Position numbers and translations under genes: made by a program. Under the pieces are notes generated by a model that worked only from the letters and a program-made list of their open reading frames with translations, was not told the origin of the DNA and made no database searches. Source: Aliishimia ponticola (lineage in GTDB: Bacteria > Pseudomonadota > Alphaproteobacteria > Rhodobacterales > Rhodobacteraceae). From it: DNA of 64,000 bases. The stretch lies in contig NZ_SRKY01000001.1 of assembly GCF_004803475.1 (NCBI RefSeq), positions 930,001 through 994,000 of the forward strand. The letters run 5' to 3'. Of this stretch, positions 63,372 through 64,000 are shown piece after piece (position 1 is the stretch's first letter; each line of letters opens with the position of its first letter).

Positions 63372-64000
63372 TTACGCGGCTTTGCGGCGGCGCATGACGC
63401 CCAGACCGCCCAGACCTGCCAGCAGCATCCAGCTTGCAGCCGGAAGCGGCACGGCGGATACCGGCGGCGTAACAACGGCCGGACCCTGAACGATCAGACC
63501 GTTTGCAGCCAGACCGCTGGGATCGCCAAAGAACGCACCGACAGTTTGTTCGCCTTCGAAGTTCGTTGCTTGGCTTTCGGAGTAAAGGATCGTTTCCAAT
63601 TCGATCGTTTCGCCATCCGCGAAATTGCCAAGGAACAGCGTCTCTGTCAGATCGTCGATCGTGACCAACTGACCCGTCACAACGCCGGGGTCAAACGGGT
63701 CGACGACGTCTTCGACCGAATAGGTGAAGTTCTCGACATTCGCGACGGTGAAGCCATCATCGACGCCGCCGAAGAGTTCGATATTCGCGCTGTAGATCGA
63801 CGTGCCGTTCAGCAGTACCTCGTAAGAAATCTTGTTCCCCGCGGCATCGCTGTCTGCATCATCAATCCCGTCGAACGGGTTCGAATAGTCCCGGTACGCG
63901 CTGTAGCCATAGTTTTCCTGCACTTGCAGCGACAGATCGAACAGGCTGAAGGTAAAGCTATAGCCCTGCAACGCACCGGCTGTGTTCGTCGCGGATTGTT
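63372..64000 (-). CDS. VPLPA-CTERM sorting domain protein, partial
   Basis: The reading frame is open to the right edge of the window, so the N-terminus is missing; at least 209 residues are present. The visible part is acidic and beta-rich (LFDLSLQVQENYGYSAY, NPFDGIDDADSDAAG), low in Cys, and ends with a VPLPA-CTERM tail: AVPLPAASWMLLAGL, hydrophobic helix, then RRRKAA. It should be exported and anchored or released by an exosortase. A TTG at 63971 is in frame but the frame continues upstream without a stop, so it is probably not the start. Confidence 0.85.
   Translation of the reverse strand, partial: QSATNTAGALQGYSFTFSLFDLSLQVQENYGYSAYRDYSNPFDGIDDADSDAAGNKISYEVLLNGTSIYSANIELFGGVDDGFTVANVENFTYSVEDVVDPFDPGVVTGQLVTIDDLTETLFLGNFADGETIELETILYSESQATNFEGEQTVGAFFGDPSGLAANGLIVQGPAVVTPPVSAVPLPAASWMLLAGLGGLGVMRRRKAA

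Overview
The window is about 63% GC and reads as a chromosomal segment of a marine-type Rhodobacteraceae (Roseobacter group, Alphaproteobacteria). The lineage call rests on several things seen together: an alphaproteobacterial LexA with GAAC-N7-GAAC SOS boxes, a fused indolepyruvate:ferredoxin oxidoreductase, a ferredoxin-dependent sulfite reductase operon with DUF2849 and DUF934 partners, gene-transfer-agent (GTA) lysis genes, VPLPA-CTERM surface proteins and a Hint-domain protein. No rRNA, tRNA, insertion sequence, CRISPR array or prophage was recognised. The content is mostly conserved housekeeping genes packed in short operons with many 1-11 base overlaps.

Layout. 1-3.4 kb: end of an Fe-S assembly region (sufT-like and IscA-like genes) interleaved with a SatD-like/DUF3307 pair, then a TfoX-like gene and tpiA. 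3.5-10 kb (minus): a C4-dicarboxylate TRAP transporter (dctM, dctQ, dctP) with its two-component genes dctD and dctB. DctD has lost the sigma-54 contact loop and the Walker A lysine, and paired palindromes lie between dctP and dctD. 10-16 kb: an Lrp-type regulator divergent from an assimilatory sulfur operon (cysG, DUF2849, cysI, cysH, DUF934), followed by ferredoxin-NADP reductase. 16-20.7 kb: aroK-aroB, a small membrane protein, a large secreted protein and xerD. 20.8-28.3 kb: CorC-like protein, DMT exporter, enolase, a histidine kinase-like protein whose phospho-acceptor His is Gln, cupin, desaturase, anmK. 28.3-42.7 kb: tyrS, aminotransferase, PpiD-like chaperone, trpE, an aspartoacylase-like gene, a degenerate polysaccharide deacetylase (minus), trpG-trpD-ung-trpC-moaC-moeA, and lexA behind two SOS boxes. 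42.7-47.7 kb: comEC (minus), gltX, gltA. 47.8-54 kb (minus): PaaG-like hydratase, ccmH, ccmF, GTA holin and endolysin, ccmE, argC. 54-60.5 kb (minus): Hint protein, murI, acyltransferase, indolepyruvate oxidoreductase; a LysR regulator diverges from the last. 61.5-64 kb: a probable small RNA with a strong terminator, two VPLPA-CTERM proteins and a small periplasmic protein.

Functional threads. Sulfate assimilation is the best-defined pathway: APS/PAPS reduction (CysH), sulfite reduction (CysI), siroheme supply (CysG) and electron supply (Fpr). Tryptophan synthesis is split around unrelated genes, with ung embedded between trpD and trpC. Cytochrome c maturation is interrupted by the GTA lysis pair. 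The points most worth a second look are the degenerate DctD with its palindromes, the His-less kinase, the GTA lysis genes inside ccm, and the small RNA/VPLPA-CTERM region.
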